From: JALZKA01 sp033856515
Lineage (GTDB): Bacteria; Actinomycetota; Thermoleophilia; Solirubrobacterales; 70-9
Assembly: GCA_033856515.1 (NCBI GenBank)
Contig: JAWVEY010000019.1
Location: 18,267-82,266 of the forward strand
Direction of reading: 5' to 3'
DNA length: 64,000 nucleotides
A model generated the notes under the pieces. That model was not told the origin of the DNA. It saw only the letters and a program-made list of their open reading frames with translations, and did no database searches. The translations under genes were made by a program, and so were the position numbers. The number at the start of each line of letters is the position of its first letter. Within the stretch, counting starts at the first letter, position 1. This document shows, one piece after another, positions 43,211-50,723 of the stretch.

Positions 43211-44151
43211 ACTCGGACCCCGGTCTCATAGCCGAGCTCAGCCAAGAAGTCTCCGGCTTCGGACTCGTACTCAGCGATGTCCTCCGGCGGCATCTCGTCG
43301 CGCCATTTGCCAGCGTTGTTCGCCTGCGGCGGCTGCGTGACCAGCGCGTGCGCGCGCATCCGCTCGGCGCCTGGCCGCAACGGCCTGCCGTCCGCCTCCG
43401 GTAGGTCGCGCGCCATCTCGTCGAGGCGGTCCGCGGCGCGCTCGTGGTGGCGGGTCATCGCCGGATCGAAGTCGAGGTCGAGCGCTGAGCACAGCTCGAG
43501 GAGGACGCGCTCGGGCTCGGCGACGAGCTCCTCGTAGCGGATCTCACGATAGTTCGGCAGGCTCTCGGCTGTCCGGCGGCCGCGCTTGATGAGGCGCTTC
43601 CAGCGCCTCGCGAGCTTGGCAGGGGGCGGTGGCTCGCGCGGCGGGTCCATCGCTCGGAGGCGGCTCGAGAAGGAAAGGGCGACGTCGCGGCCGTCACGGA
43701 TCATGTGGATGAAGCTGGCCTCGGGAACCGCCGAGTGGATGCGCTTCATCTCCTTGAGGTAGAGCGGCGTCTTGTCGCCCCAGCGCGTAGCTCCGTGCTT
43801 TTCTGCATACAGGTCGAAGAAGGTGCGCACGGCCGCGCCGGGCGCGGGCGCGGGGAGAGCTTCGAGCCGGGCCCGAAGCTCCTCCTCGTCCAGGCCGTGG
43901 TCTTCCCAGCGGTGGTGATCGTTGCGGACGATGGCGTCGAGGAGGAGGTCCACCGAGGCCGGCTTGTGCTTGCGTGCGACCTTGATGAGCGGGGGCACGA
44001 AATAGGTCTCCGACGGGATCGCCATGTCGGGATGCGCATCCAGCATGAGGCGCAGGAGCGTGGTTCCTGAGCGCCCGACGCCGACGATGAATGGCGCAGG
44101 GAGGCGCTCGGGCGCTCGTCGGCGCCCGATGGAGATGCCAAGGGGGGTCAC
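43207..44151 (-). CDS. Sulfotransferase family protein (STF-I)
   Basis: 314 residues. 5'-PSB loop VGRSGTTLLRLMLDAHP (near 26-42), IPSETYFVPPLIKVA (Tyr in place of the usual His after Glu-Thr), GDKTPLYLKEM, 3'-PB loop HMIRDGRDVALSFSSR. It ends FLAELGYETG. 34 bases after purB and coupled to STF-H by ATGA. Confidence 0.88.
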   Translation of the reverse strand: MTPLGISIGRRRAPERLPAPFIVGVGRSGTTLLRLMLDAHPDMAIPSETYFVPPLIKVARKHKPASVDLLLDAIVRNDHHRWEDHGLDEEELRARLEALPAPAPGAAVRTFFDLYAEKHGATRWGDKTPLYLKEMKRIHSAVPEASFIHMIRDGRDVALSFSSRLRAMDPPREPPPPAKLARRWKRLIKRGRRTAESLPNYREIRYEELVAEPERVLLELCSALDLDFDPAMTRHHERAADRLDEMARDLPEADGRPLRPGAERMRAHALVTQPPQANNAGKWRDEMPPEDIAEYESEAGDFLAELGYETGVRV

Positions 44152-44185
44152 GGCGGGAAAGGCTAGAGGGCTGCCGGAGCTGCGT

Positions 44186-45472
44186 TCAGTCGCTGAGTCG
44201 CTCGAGGCGCGCCATTACCTCGGGCACGTGCTTCGTGTAGGCGCGCGGGTCGAGCACCGCGTCCAGGTCCAGGTCGGGCGCTGCCTTGCCCAGGAGATCG
44301 CGGAACGGTGTGCCGGTATCCCAGGCCTCCTGAGCAGCCGCCTGAACCGTCCGGTAGGCATCGTCGCGGGTCATGCCCGAGTCGACCAGCGCGGTCAGCG
44401 CGCGCTGGCTGAAGATGGCGCCGTGGGTGAGCTCCAGGTTCGCCTGCATCCGGTCCGCGTGGACGACCATGCCGGAGGCCACGCGGGTCGCCAGGTGCTG
44501 CATGTAGTCGAGGGCGATGGTCGCGTCGGGCAGGATGATGCGCTCGGCGCCGGAGTGCGAGATGTCCCGCTCGTGCCAGAGCGCGACGTTTTCGAGACCC
44601 GTCTGCGCGTAGCCGCGAAGAACGCGGGCGAGACCCGTGATCCGCTCAGAGGTGATCGGGTTGCGCTTGTGGGGCATTGCCGACGAGCCCTTCTGGCCCT
44701 TGCCGAACGGCTCCTCGGCTTCGCGGATCTCGGTCCGCTGGAGGTTTCTGAGCTCGGTCGCGAAGCGCTCGAGCCCGGCGCCGGCGAGCGCGATCGCCGA
44801 GAGCAGTGCCGCGTGGCGGTCGCGCGGCACGACCTGGGTCGAGGCATCCTCGGCCCGGATCCCGAGCGACTCGCACACGTGCCGCTCGATCTGCGGCGGC
44901 ACCGATGCGTAGGTCCCGACCGCCCCGGAGATCGCGCCGACGGAGGCATCGGCAAACACCGCCTCGAGGCGCTTCAGGTTGCGGTCTGCCTCGAAGGCGA
45001 ATCCGGCCAGGCGGAGGCCGAAGGTGGTGGGCTCGGCGTGGACGCCGTGCGTGCGCCCGACGCAGAGCGTGTCGGCGTGCTCGAGCGCTTGGGCGACCAG
45101 GGCGTCGCGGTAGGCACGAGCGCCGACGACAACGATCTCGCCCGCGTCGCGGATCTGCAGGGCGAGCGCGGTGTCCAGGACGTCAGACGAGGTGAGCCCG
45201 TAGTGAATCCAGCGCCCCGCGTCGCCGCCGACCGACTCGGCGACGACGTCGACGAACGCCGCGACGTCGTGGTTGGTCGTGCGCTCGCGCTCGGCGACGG
45301 CCTCGACCTCGAACGCCGCCCGCTCCCGCGCCTGCGCCGCGGCTTCGGCCGGAACGACGCCCTCGGCTGCCCACGCCTCGGTTGCCGCCAGCTCGACGGC
45401 GAGCCACCCCTCCATCTTCCGGCGGTCCGTCCAGACCGCTCCGATCTCCTCGCGTGTGTATCTCGGGATCAA
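44186..45472 (-). CDS. purB: Adenylosuccinate lyase
   Basis: Cleaves SAICAR and adenylosuccinate in purine synthesis. 428 residues. IPRYTREEIGAVWTDRRKME at the N-terminus, TSSDVLDTALALQ, GRTHGVHAEPTTFG (catalytic His), and the signature KGSSAMPHKRNPI are intact. No suitable ATG exists; TTG 45472 gives the canonical start and falls four bases after the purE stop. An ATG at 45544 would overlap purE by 68 bases and is less likely. Confidence 0.94.
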   Translation of the reverse strand: MIPRYTREEIGAVWTDRRKMEGWLAVELAATEAWAAEGVVPAEAAAQARERAAFEVEAVAERERTTNHDVAAFVDVVAESVGGDAGRWIHYGLTSSDVLDTALALQIRDAGEIVVVGARAYRDALVAQALEHADTLCVGRTHGVHAEPTTFGLRLAGFAFEADRNLKRLEAVFADASVGAISGAVGTYASVPPQIERHVCESLGIRAEDASTQVVPRDRHAALLSAIALAGAGLERFATELRNLQRTEIREAEEPFGKGQKGSSAMPHKRNPITSERITGLARVLRGYAQTGLENVALWHERDISHSGAERIILPDATIALDYMQHLATRVASGMVVHADRMQANLELTHGAIFSQRALTALVDSGMTRDDAYRTVQAAAQEAWDTGTPFRDLLGKAAPDLDLDAVLDPRAYTKHVPEVMARLERLSD

Positions 45473-45476
45473 GTTC

Positions 45477-45998
45477 TCAGCAGTGGATGATTCTCGCGGC
45501 GAGGACTCCAGCGTTCTTGGAACCGTCGATTGCAACGCAGGCAACTGGGATGCCCGGCGGCATCTGGACCGCCGAGAGGAGGGCGTCGAGGCCGCCGAGC
45601 GACTTGCCCATGATCGGCACTCCGATCACCGGCAGGTCTGTGTGCGCAGCAGCGACGCCCGGGAGCGCGGCCGACATGCCAGCGCCCGCGATGATCACCC
45701 TGAGGCCGCGCATCTTGGCGTTGTGGCAGTACTCGCGGACCTTCTCGGGATCGCGGTGAGCGCTCATGACGCGCACCTCGTAGCGGATGCCTGCTTCCTG
45801 CAGAGCCGTGCCGGCCCCTTGCATCTTGGGCTTGTCGTTCTTCGAGCCCATGATGATCCCGACTCGGGGAGCATCGACCTCGATTTCCTCGAAGGCCTTC
45901 TCCACCTCGGGCATAGGCTCGGGTGGAGTGGTGTCCGGCGTCGGCGCGGCAACGCCCGTCTCGATCTTGGGACGACCCTCAGGGTCGGCTGTCTCCAT
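45477..45998 (-). CDS. purE: N5-carboxyaminoimidazole ribonucleotide mutase (class I PurE)
   Basis: Converts N5-CAIR to CAIR. 173 residues. The class I core is present: VRVMSAHRDPEKVREYC with the catalytic His, VIIAGAGMSAALPGVAAAHT, and GLDALLSAVQMPPGIPVA. Two oddities: a 43-residue acidic, Pro-rich extension precedes the core, and the first substrate loop reads MGSKNDKPKM where GSxSD is usual. The extension is likely real because AAGGGAG is well placed before ATG 45998. No purK is in the window. Confidence 0.92.
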   Translation of the reverse strand: METADPEGRPKIETGVAAPTPDTTPPEPMPEVEKAFEEIEVDAPRVGIIMGSKNDKPKMQGAGTALQEAGIRYEVRVMSAHRDPEKVREYCHNAKMRGLRVIIAGAGMSAALPGVAAAHTDLPVIGVPIMGKSLGGLDALLSAVQMPPGIPVACVAIDGSKNAGVLAARIIHC

Positions 45999-46022
45999 GT
46001 GTGTGTCTCCCTTTCTCGGCTC

Positions 46023-47303
46023 TCAGCCGGGTACGCGCTCGGTCGCCCTCTGGGCGATGTCGGTACGGATTTGCATGCCTTCGAAGTCGATCATGGCCGC
46101 CGCCTCATAGGCGCGGTCCCGCGCCTCGGCCGGGCCGGGGCCGAGCGCGGTCACGTTAATCACGCGACCGCCCGCCGTCACCACGTTGCCGTCGGCGTCG
46201 CGGGCGGTGCCCGCGTGGGTGACCTCGACTCCGTCGAGCGCGGCGGCCTCGCTCAGGCCCGAAATGACGTCGCCCTTGGAAGACGACTCGGGATAGCCGG
46301 CTGACGCCAGGACGAGCGTCACCGCCCAGTCGTCCGCAAACTCGGCGCTCATGCCGGCGAGGCCACCGGGCTTGCGGCTCGCCAGGCAAAGCTCCGCCAG
46401 GTCGGAGCGCAGCCGAGGCAGGACGGCCTGGGTCTCGGGGTCGCCGAAGCGGGTGTTGAACTCCAGGACCTTTGGGCCGGCCGAGGTCATCATGAGCCCG
46501 GCGTAGAGCACGCCGCGGAACGGCGTGCCGCGGTTGGCCATCAGCTCGACGACTGGGCGGTGGACGACGTCCGCCAATTCTTCGACGCGGCCTGGGTCGA
46601 CGCCGGGAACGGGCGAGTAGCTCCCCATCCCGCCGGTGTTCGGTCCTTCGTCGCCGTCGAAGATGCGTTTGTAGTCCTGCGCGGGCGCCAGCGGGACGAC
46701 GTTCTGGCCGTCGCAGAGCGCTAGGAGCGAGAGCTCCTCGCCGTCGAGGAACTCCTCGATCACGACCTCGGTCTGGCCAAAGCGGCGCTCGCCGAAGAAG
46801 ACGTTGACCGCGGCGCGACCGTCCTCTTCGGTTTCGCAAATGATCACGCCCTTGCCCGCCGCGAGGCCGTCGGCCTTCAGCACGGCTGGGAACTCGGTCT
46901 CGGCGATCCGGCCAAGCGCCTCCGCCTCATTCCGGACCACCGCGTACCCAGCGGTTGGAATCCCGGCCTCGGCCATCATCTCCTTCGCGAAGGCCTTCGA
47001 GCCCTCCAGCTTTGCTGCCGCCGCGGTTGGACCGAATGCGGGGATGTCGCCGGACTCGAGCTCGTCGACCAGGCCGCTTACAAGGGGGGCCTCAGGCCCG
47101 ACGACCACCAGGTCGACGGCTTCGGTCCGCGCCGCCTCGACGATGGCCGGCACGTCCTCGGCGCTCGCCTCGACGATGCGGGCATCTTCGGCGATGCCTG
47201 CGTTCCCGGGCGCGCAGAGCACTTCGCTCACGCTTGGCGAGCGCTTGAGCGCCTGAACGATGGCGTGTTCACGACCCCCGCCGCCCACGACGAGGACCTT
47301 CAT
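46023..47303 (-). CDS. purD: Phosphoribosylamine-glycine ligase (GAR synthetase)
   Basis: ATP-grasp enzyme for the second step of purine synthesis. 426 residues. MKVLVVGGGGREHAIVQALK at the N-terminus, VVVGPEAPLVSGLVD, KADGLAAGKGVIIC, YKRIFDGDEGPNTGGMGSYSP and EFNTRFGDPETQ are all as expected. It follows the GYD-domain gene by 31 bases and precedes purE by 24. Confidence 0.95.
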   Translation of the reverse strand: MKVLVVGGGGREHAIVQALKRSPSVSEVLCAPGNAGIAEDARIVEASAEDVPAIVEAARTEAVDLVVVGPEAPLVSGLVDELESGDIPAFGPTAAAAKLEGSKAFAKEMMAEAGIPTAGYAVVRNEAEALGRIAETEFPAVLKADGLAAGKGVIICETEEDGRAAVNVFFGERRFGQTEVVIEEFLDGEELSLLALCDGQNVVPLAPAQDYKRIFDGDEGPNTGGMGSYSPVPGVDPGRVEELADVVHRPVVELMANRGTPFRGVLYAGLMMTSAGPKVLEFNTRFGDPETQAVLPRLRSDLAELCLASRKPGGLAGMSAEFADDWAVTLVLASAGYPESSSKGDVISGLSEAAALDGVEVTHAGTARDADGNVVTAGGRVINVTALGPGPAEARDRAYEAAAMIDFEGMQIRTDIAQRATERVPG

Positions 47304-47334
47304 GCGAGCCTTTGGGTTGGAGCCGGGTTCAGCT

Positions 47335-47616
47335 TCAGATCGAGTCGGCGAACTTGTCAGCGGGGATGGCCATAAGGGTCTCGGAGGTCATCGTTCCCCG
47401 CGAGCCGAGCTCGACCGACACCTTGGCCATCGTCTCGGGGTCGGGGGCCTCGACAATGGTGATGAAGTCGAAGCGGCCGAGGACCGCGTACTGGTCGATG
47501 ACCTTGGCGCCGAGCGCCTCGACCTCTTTGTTGACCTCGGACACGCGAGTCGGATTCGACTTGAGCGTCTTCACTCCGTCTGCGGTCAGATTCGTGAGCA
47601 TTACGTAGGTCGGCAT
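47335..47616 (-). CDS. GYD-domain protein
   Basis: 93 residues, ferredoxin-like fold. PTYVMLTNLTADGVKTLK at the start and QYAVLGRFDFITIVEAPDPE match the GYD family, with F in place of Y in the name motif. ATG 47616 has a perfect GGAGG seven bases upstream. The family has no firm function. It lies between GT-3 and purD in the same unit. Confidence 0.85.
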   Translation of the reverse strand: MPTYVMLTNLTADGVKTLKSNPTRVSEVNKEVEALGAKVIDQYAVLGRFDFITIVEAPDPETMAKVSVELGSRGTMTSETLMAIPADKFADSI

Positions 47617-47664
47617 CTCGTCCTCCTGGTCCGGAATGGGCCTCAAAAAGCTGCGCTTCTCACA

Positions 47665-48741
47665 CTACCGCGTCTCAAGCAGCACGCTCAGTGCCTCGAC
47701 TGTCCGGTCCCAGGAGAGCTCCTCGCGCCGCGCGATCGCGCCTGCCCGCAGATTGGCCCGCAGGTCCGAGTCGCGCAGGCTCTCGATGGCCTTCGTGAGC
47801 GCGCGGCGATCCGGGTCGAACGAGCCGATGTCCGAGCGCGGGCGCTGTTTCGACGGCTTGCCGGGGACCAGGAGCCCGTTCCGCCCGTCCTCGACTACCT
47901 CGTTCATCGGGGGGTTGTCGTTGGTCACGATCGGCAGGCCGAGCGCAGTCGCTTCGAACAGATGGAGGCCCAGGCCCTCCCAGCGGCTGGGCGCAAGGCA
48001 GGCGTCGGCCGAGGCGAACAGGCGCAGGTGCGCGTGGGTCGGGAGGTCCTCGGCGATGACCTCGATCCGCTCGTCTTTACGCGCTGCGTCGCGGACCGTG
48101 TCAACGCCTCGCTCGACCTGTGCCTTCACCACCAGGCGGAGCTCCGGGCCCTTCGCCTTACGAAATGCCTTCAGCGTCCCTGCGAGTGGCTTTCGCTTCG
48201 ACATGAAGCCACCGGGGAAGAACAGGCGCACAAGCTCGGGGTCGGCCTCGACGGGCTCGCGGATTAGCTCGGGGTGGATGCCCCAGGGGACGCGCGGCGT
48301 CTCGAGGCCGAGTGAGCGGTAGCGCTCGACCTCGCACGCGGTGACCGAATAGACGGAAGTGAAGGCCCCTCTCGCCGGCTCCACGTGTTCGGCGCCGAAG
48401 TGCTCCCAGACGAAGCGCCCGTAGGTCCGGACGCCGGCCTCGCGGAGCGCGGAGACCTCCTCGAACTGGTAATTCTGGTCGAAGAGCGCGACGTCCAGCG
48501 AGTTGTCGCGGGCCCAGGCAAGCATCTCCTCGCCCGGGATGTTGTAACTCGACGCGACGGTCACCCCCTGCTGGTCCCAGACGCCCGCGTCGTCGACGAA
48601 CGACGGCTTGATGTTGGTCTCGCGAGTCGGGCGGGCGAGGACGAACGTCTCGTGGCCGAGGCTCTCAAGCGCCGAGCGGAGCTGGCGGCCGACGACGCCC
48701 TGCCCGCGGTTGAACCAGTACGAGGAGACCCCGACCCTCAT
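47665..48741 (-). CDS. GT4-like glycosyltransferase (GT-3)
   Basis: 358 residues, paralogue of GT-1 and GT-2: MRVGVSSYWFNRGQGVVGRQ, RFVWEHFGAEHVEPARGA, and the EX7E motif in RWEGLGLHLFEA, then LGLPIVTNDNPPMNE. ATG 48741 is chosen; an in-frame ATG at 48798 would translate the conserved leader as 19 extra residues. 46 bases lie between the STF-J stop and this start, occupied by that leader. Confidence 0.87.
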   Translation of the reverse strand: MRVGVSSYWFNRGQGVVGRQLRSALESLGHETFVLARPTRETNIKPSFVDDAGVWDQQGVTVASSYNIPGEEMLAWARDNSLDVALFDQNYQFEEVSALREAGVRTYGRFVWEHFGAEHVEPARGAFTSVYSVTACEVERYRSLGLETPRVPWGIHPELIREPVEADPELVRLFFPGGFMSKRKPLAGTLKAFRKAKGPELRLVVKAQVERGVDTVRDAARKDERIEVIAEDLPTHAHLRLFASADACLAPSRWEGLGLHLFEATALGLPIVTNDNPPMNEVVEDGRNGLLVPGKPSKQRPRSDIGSFDPDRRALTKAIESLRDSDLRANLRAGAIARREELSWDRTVEALSVLLETR

Positions 48742-48744
48742 CGT

Positions 48745-48792
48745 CAGGACACCCACCGGCACATGCTGCTTTCGCAGCGAAAGCTGCTCATC
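48745..48792 (-). ncRNA. Conserved 5' leader, candidate structured RNA (copy 2)
   Basis: Partner of 26939-26986. On the minus strand: GATGAG (its TGA is the stop codon of STF-J), hairpin GCAGC-TTTC-GCTGC, CGAAAGCAGC, and a G-rich end three bases before the GT-3 ATG. 32 bases (48745-48776) match copy 1 exactly while the GT coding regions have diverged. The hairpin differs from copy 1 by a paired change. Upstream of both copies is a sulfotransferase gene. Confidence 0.65.
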
Positions 48793-49696
48793 CCTCACCC
48801 GCGAGGGGGTAGCCGAGCTCTTTGAGCAGCTTGCCCGCGACTTCCTCGTATTCCGCGATGGCCTCCTCGCTGAGTTCTGTCCGCCAGCGTTCGACGCGGT
48901 CGGCGCGGGGTGGCTCGGACGTCAGCGCGTGGGCTGCGATCCGCTCGGAGCCGGGGCGGACCTTGCCGCCCTTGCCGGGCAGGTCCGAGAGCTCGGAGAG
49001 GCGCTCGGACGCTCGCTGGTGGTAGTCGAGCATCGCGGGGTCGTAATCGAGGTCGATGAACTCGCAGACCTTCCGCAGGACCGCTCCGGCGTCGGCGATC
49101 AGGTCCTCGTAGCGAAGCTCGAGGTAGTGCCCGATGTCGAGGGCCTCGGTGCGGGCACCCTCGATGCGGCGCTTCCAGGTCTCGGCCTCGTCGCGCGCAG
49201 GCGTCGCCTCCCGGCCGCGCGTTACGGCGCGGGCGCCGCGCGACACCGCGACGTCCCGCCCGTCACGGATCAGGTGAACGAAGCGAGCTTGGCCACCGAG
49301 CACCGCGCCGATCTGGGCGATCGACTCGATGTAGACGGGCGTCTTGTCGCCCCACCGCGGCTTTAAGTGGGCTGAGGCGTACGCGGCGTAGAAGGCGCGG
49401 ATTGCTCCGGCCGCATCCCCGGCCGGCCCCAGTCCGGCACGCGCGGCGAACGCGATCCGCAATTCGTTCTCGTCCATGCCGAAATCGCGCCAGCCCGGGT
49501 GAGTTTCGACGGCCTCGACCAGCTCGTCGGTGTTCGGTTCGCGCCCGCCGGCGTAGAGGTTGATCAGGGTGGGCAGGAAGTGGGTCTCAGGCGGAATCGC
49601 AAGCTCGGGATGCGCATCCAGCATCAGCCGCAGAAGCGTCGTTCCCGAGCGCCCCACTCCCACGACGAAGGGCGCGGGCTGGTGCCCATCACTCAC
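48788..49696 (-). CDS. Sulfotransferase family protein (STF-J)
   Basis: 302 residues from GTG 49696. 5'-PSB loop VGRSGTTLLRLMLDAHP begins about residue 13, the shortest lead of the group. IPPETHFLPTLINLY, GDKTPVYIESI, 3'-PB loop HLIRDGRDVAVSRG. It ends LLKELGYPLAGEG; the stop overlaps the structured leader of GT-3. Appears to be the first gene of the long STF-GT-GYD-purDEB-STF-STF run. Confidence 0.87.
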   Translation of the reverse strand: MSDGHQPAPFVVGVGRSGTTLLRLMLDAHPELAIPPETHFLPTLINLYAGGREPNTDELVEAVETHPGWRDFGMDENELRIAFAARAGLGPAGDAAGAIRAFYAAYASAHLKPRWGDKTPVYIESIAQIGAVLGGQARFVHLIRDGRDVAVSRGARAVTRGREATPARDEAETWKRRIEGARTEALDIGHYLELRYEDLIADAGAVLRKVCEFIDLDYDPAMLDYHQRASERLSELSDLPGKGGKVRPGSERIAAHALTSEPPRADRVERWRTELSEEAIAEYEEVAGKLLKELGYPLAGEG

Positions 49697-49818
49697 GCGC
49701 GGGAGTCTAGGTGGGCTCGCAGGGCATCCGGCGCTCTGTCGCTCTACCCTGTGGTCATGAGGCGAGTGGCGGGGATCCTTGGACACGCGATCTGTGCGGC
49801 CTGAGTCCGGCTAAAGAC

Positions 49819-50121
49819 ATGGCGCAGATCTCTGCATTCGTCCGAGCGCATGGGTTTGTCCTCGTCGTTGTGTTGCTCGTGTTCCTGGGGGCGGCCGGGG
49901 GTTACTACGCCGGGCACACATCGGGTGAAGATCTCGAGGCCGCCGGATCGAGCGGAGCCGCCGACGGCAAGGCAGGGGGCACAGAGGCCGGCGAGGGTTC
50001 CGGTTTCGAAAAGGGATTCAAGCTCGGGCGCAAGCTTGGATATCCGGTCGCATACAAGCGAGCTTTCGAGGCCGCCTTCGAAGATCAATTCACCGAGCTT
50101 GGCCTCAAACCACCGCGCTAA
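49819..50121 (+). CDS. Small membrane protein with glycine tetrad repeat
   Basis: 100 residues. One helix (FVLVVVLLVFLGAAGGYYAG) is followed by a Gly/Ser/Ala linker and a short segment with Gly every fourth residue (G62, G66, G70, G74 in GFEKGFKLGRKLG), then AYKRAFEAAFEDQF. The same four-residue glycine pattern occurs at 53861-54742. Unknown function; probably an extracytoplasmic assembly helix. Confidence 0.65.
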   Translation: MAQISAFVRAHGFVLVVVLLVFLGAAGGYYAGHTSGEDLEAAGSSGAADGKAGGTEAGEGSGFEKGFKLGRKLGYPVAYKRAFEAAFEDQFTELGLKPPR

Positions 50122-50165
50122 CGCCCCGGCCGGGAGCGTCCAGCTCCTAACTATCCGGCGGGTAG

Positions 50166-50185
50166 TTTGCTAACGCTTTGCTAAC
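50166..50185. promoter_or_regulatory. Tandem direct repeat TTTGCTAAC-GC-TTTGCTAAC
   Basis: Two exact nine-base copies with an 11-bp period, one helical turn, twelve bases before the ATG of the Rpf-like protein. AT-rich for this genome. Tandem sites with this spacing are typical of OmpR/PhoB-type response regulators, but no such regulator is in the window. The site would overlap the ribosome-binding region if the start at 50197 is right. Confidence 0.5.
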
Positions 50186-50196
50186 ATCCCCGGCCG

Positions 50197-50643
50197 ATGA
50201 AGGCCGACAACAACTCTTCGGGTTCGCTGGGCGCGCGGGAGGCCATCCGCCTTGCGGTCCTTGCCTCGCTGGGATCACTCGCGCTCGTGGTGGGCTCATT
50301 TGCAGTCGCCTCCGCAGATGGAGGCGGAGTCGGACCGGGCGGCGGAGGATCTCAGAGCGGAACCGGCGACCGTTACGAACGCGCTTGGGACAACTTCAGC
50401 TCAAAGGACAGGAAGTGGGCCCGCAGTGTGGGCTACTGCGAGTCGGGCAACGACCCTGACCGTCACGCCGACGCCGGTGGCGATCGGTACCACGGTGCCT
50501 TCATGTTCCTGATCGAATCCTGGAAGAACTCCCCGATGTCACCCGGTGGCGACCCGCACCAATTCAGTTGGAAGACCCAGGCAGTCGTAGCGGTAAAGCT
50601 GAAGCACGAGATGGGCACCCGGCCCTGGCCGGAATGCGGCTGA
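50197..50643 (+). CDS. Secreted Rpf / transglycosylase-like protein
   Basis: 148 residues. The signal peptide ends near AVASADG at about 41 and is followed by a glycine-rich linker. The C-terminal 75 residues fit a resuscitation-promoting-factor or transglycosylase-like domain: WARSVGYCESGNDPDRH contains the expected catalytic Glu after the Cys, then YHGAFMFLIESWKN, and a second Cys at the end (WPECG) for the disulfide. Likely peptidoglycan cleavage during growth or exit from dormancy. Confidence 0.82.
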   Translation: MKADNNSSGSLGAREAIRLAVLASLGSLALVVGSFAVASADGGGVGPGGGGSQSGTGDRYERAWDNFSSKDRKWARSVGYCESGNDPDRHADAGGDRYHGAFMFLIESWKNSPMSPGGDPHQFSWKTQAVVAVKLKHEMGTRPWPECG

Positions 50644-50723
50644 CTGCTCTTCGGCTGACCCTCTTCACGAATAAGCCCCGGACCAGCGCAATCTGACGGC
50701 AGCCGGAACTAGCATGCGAGTGC

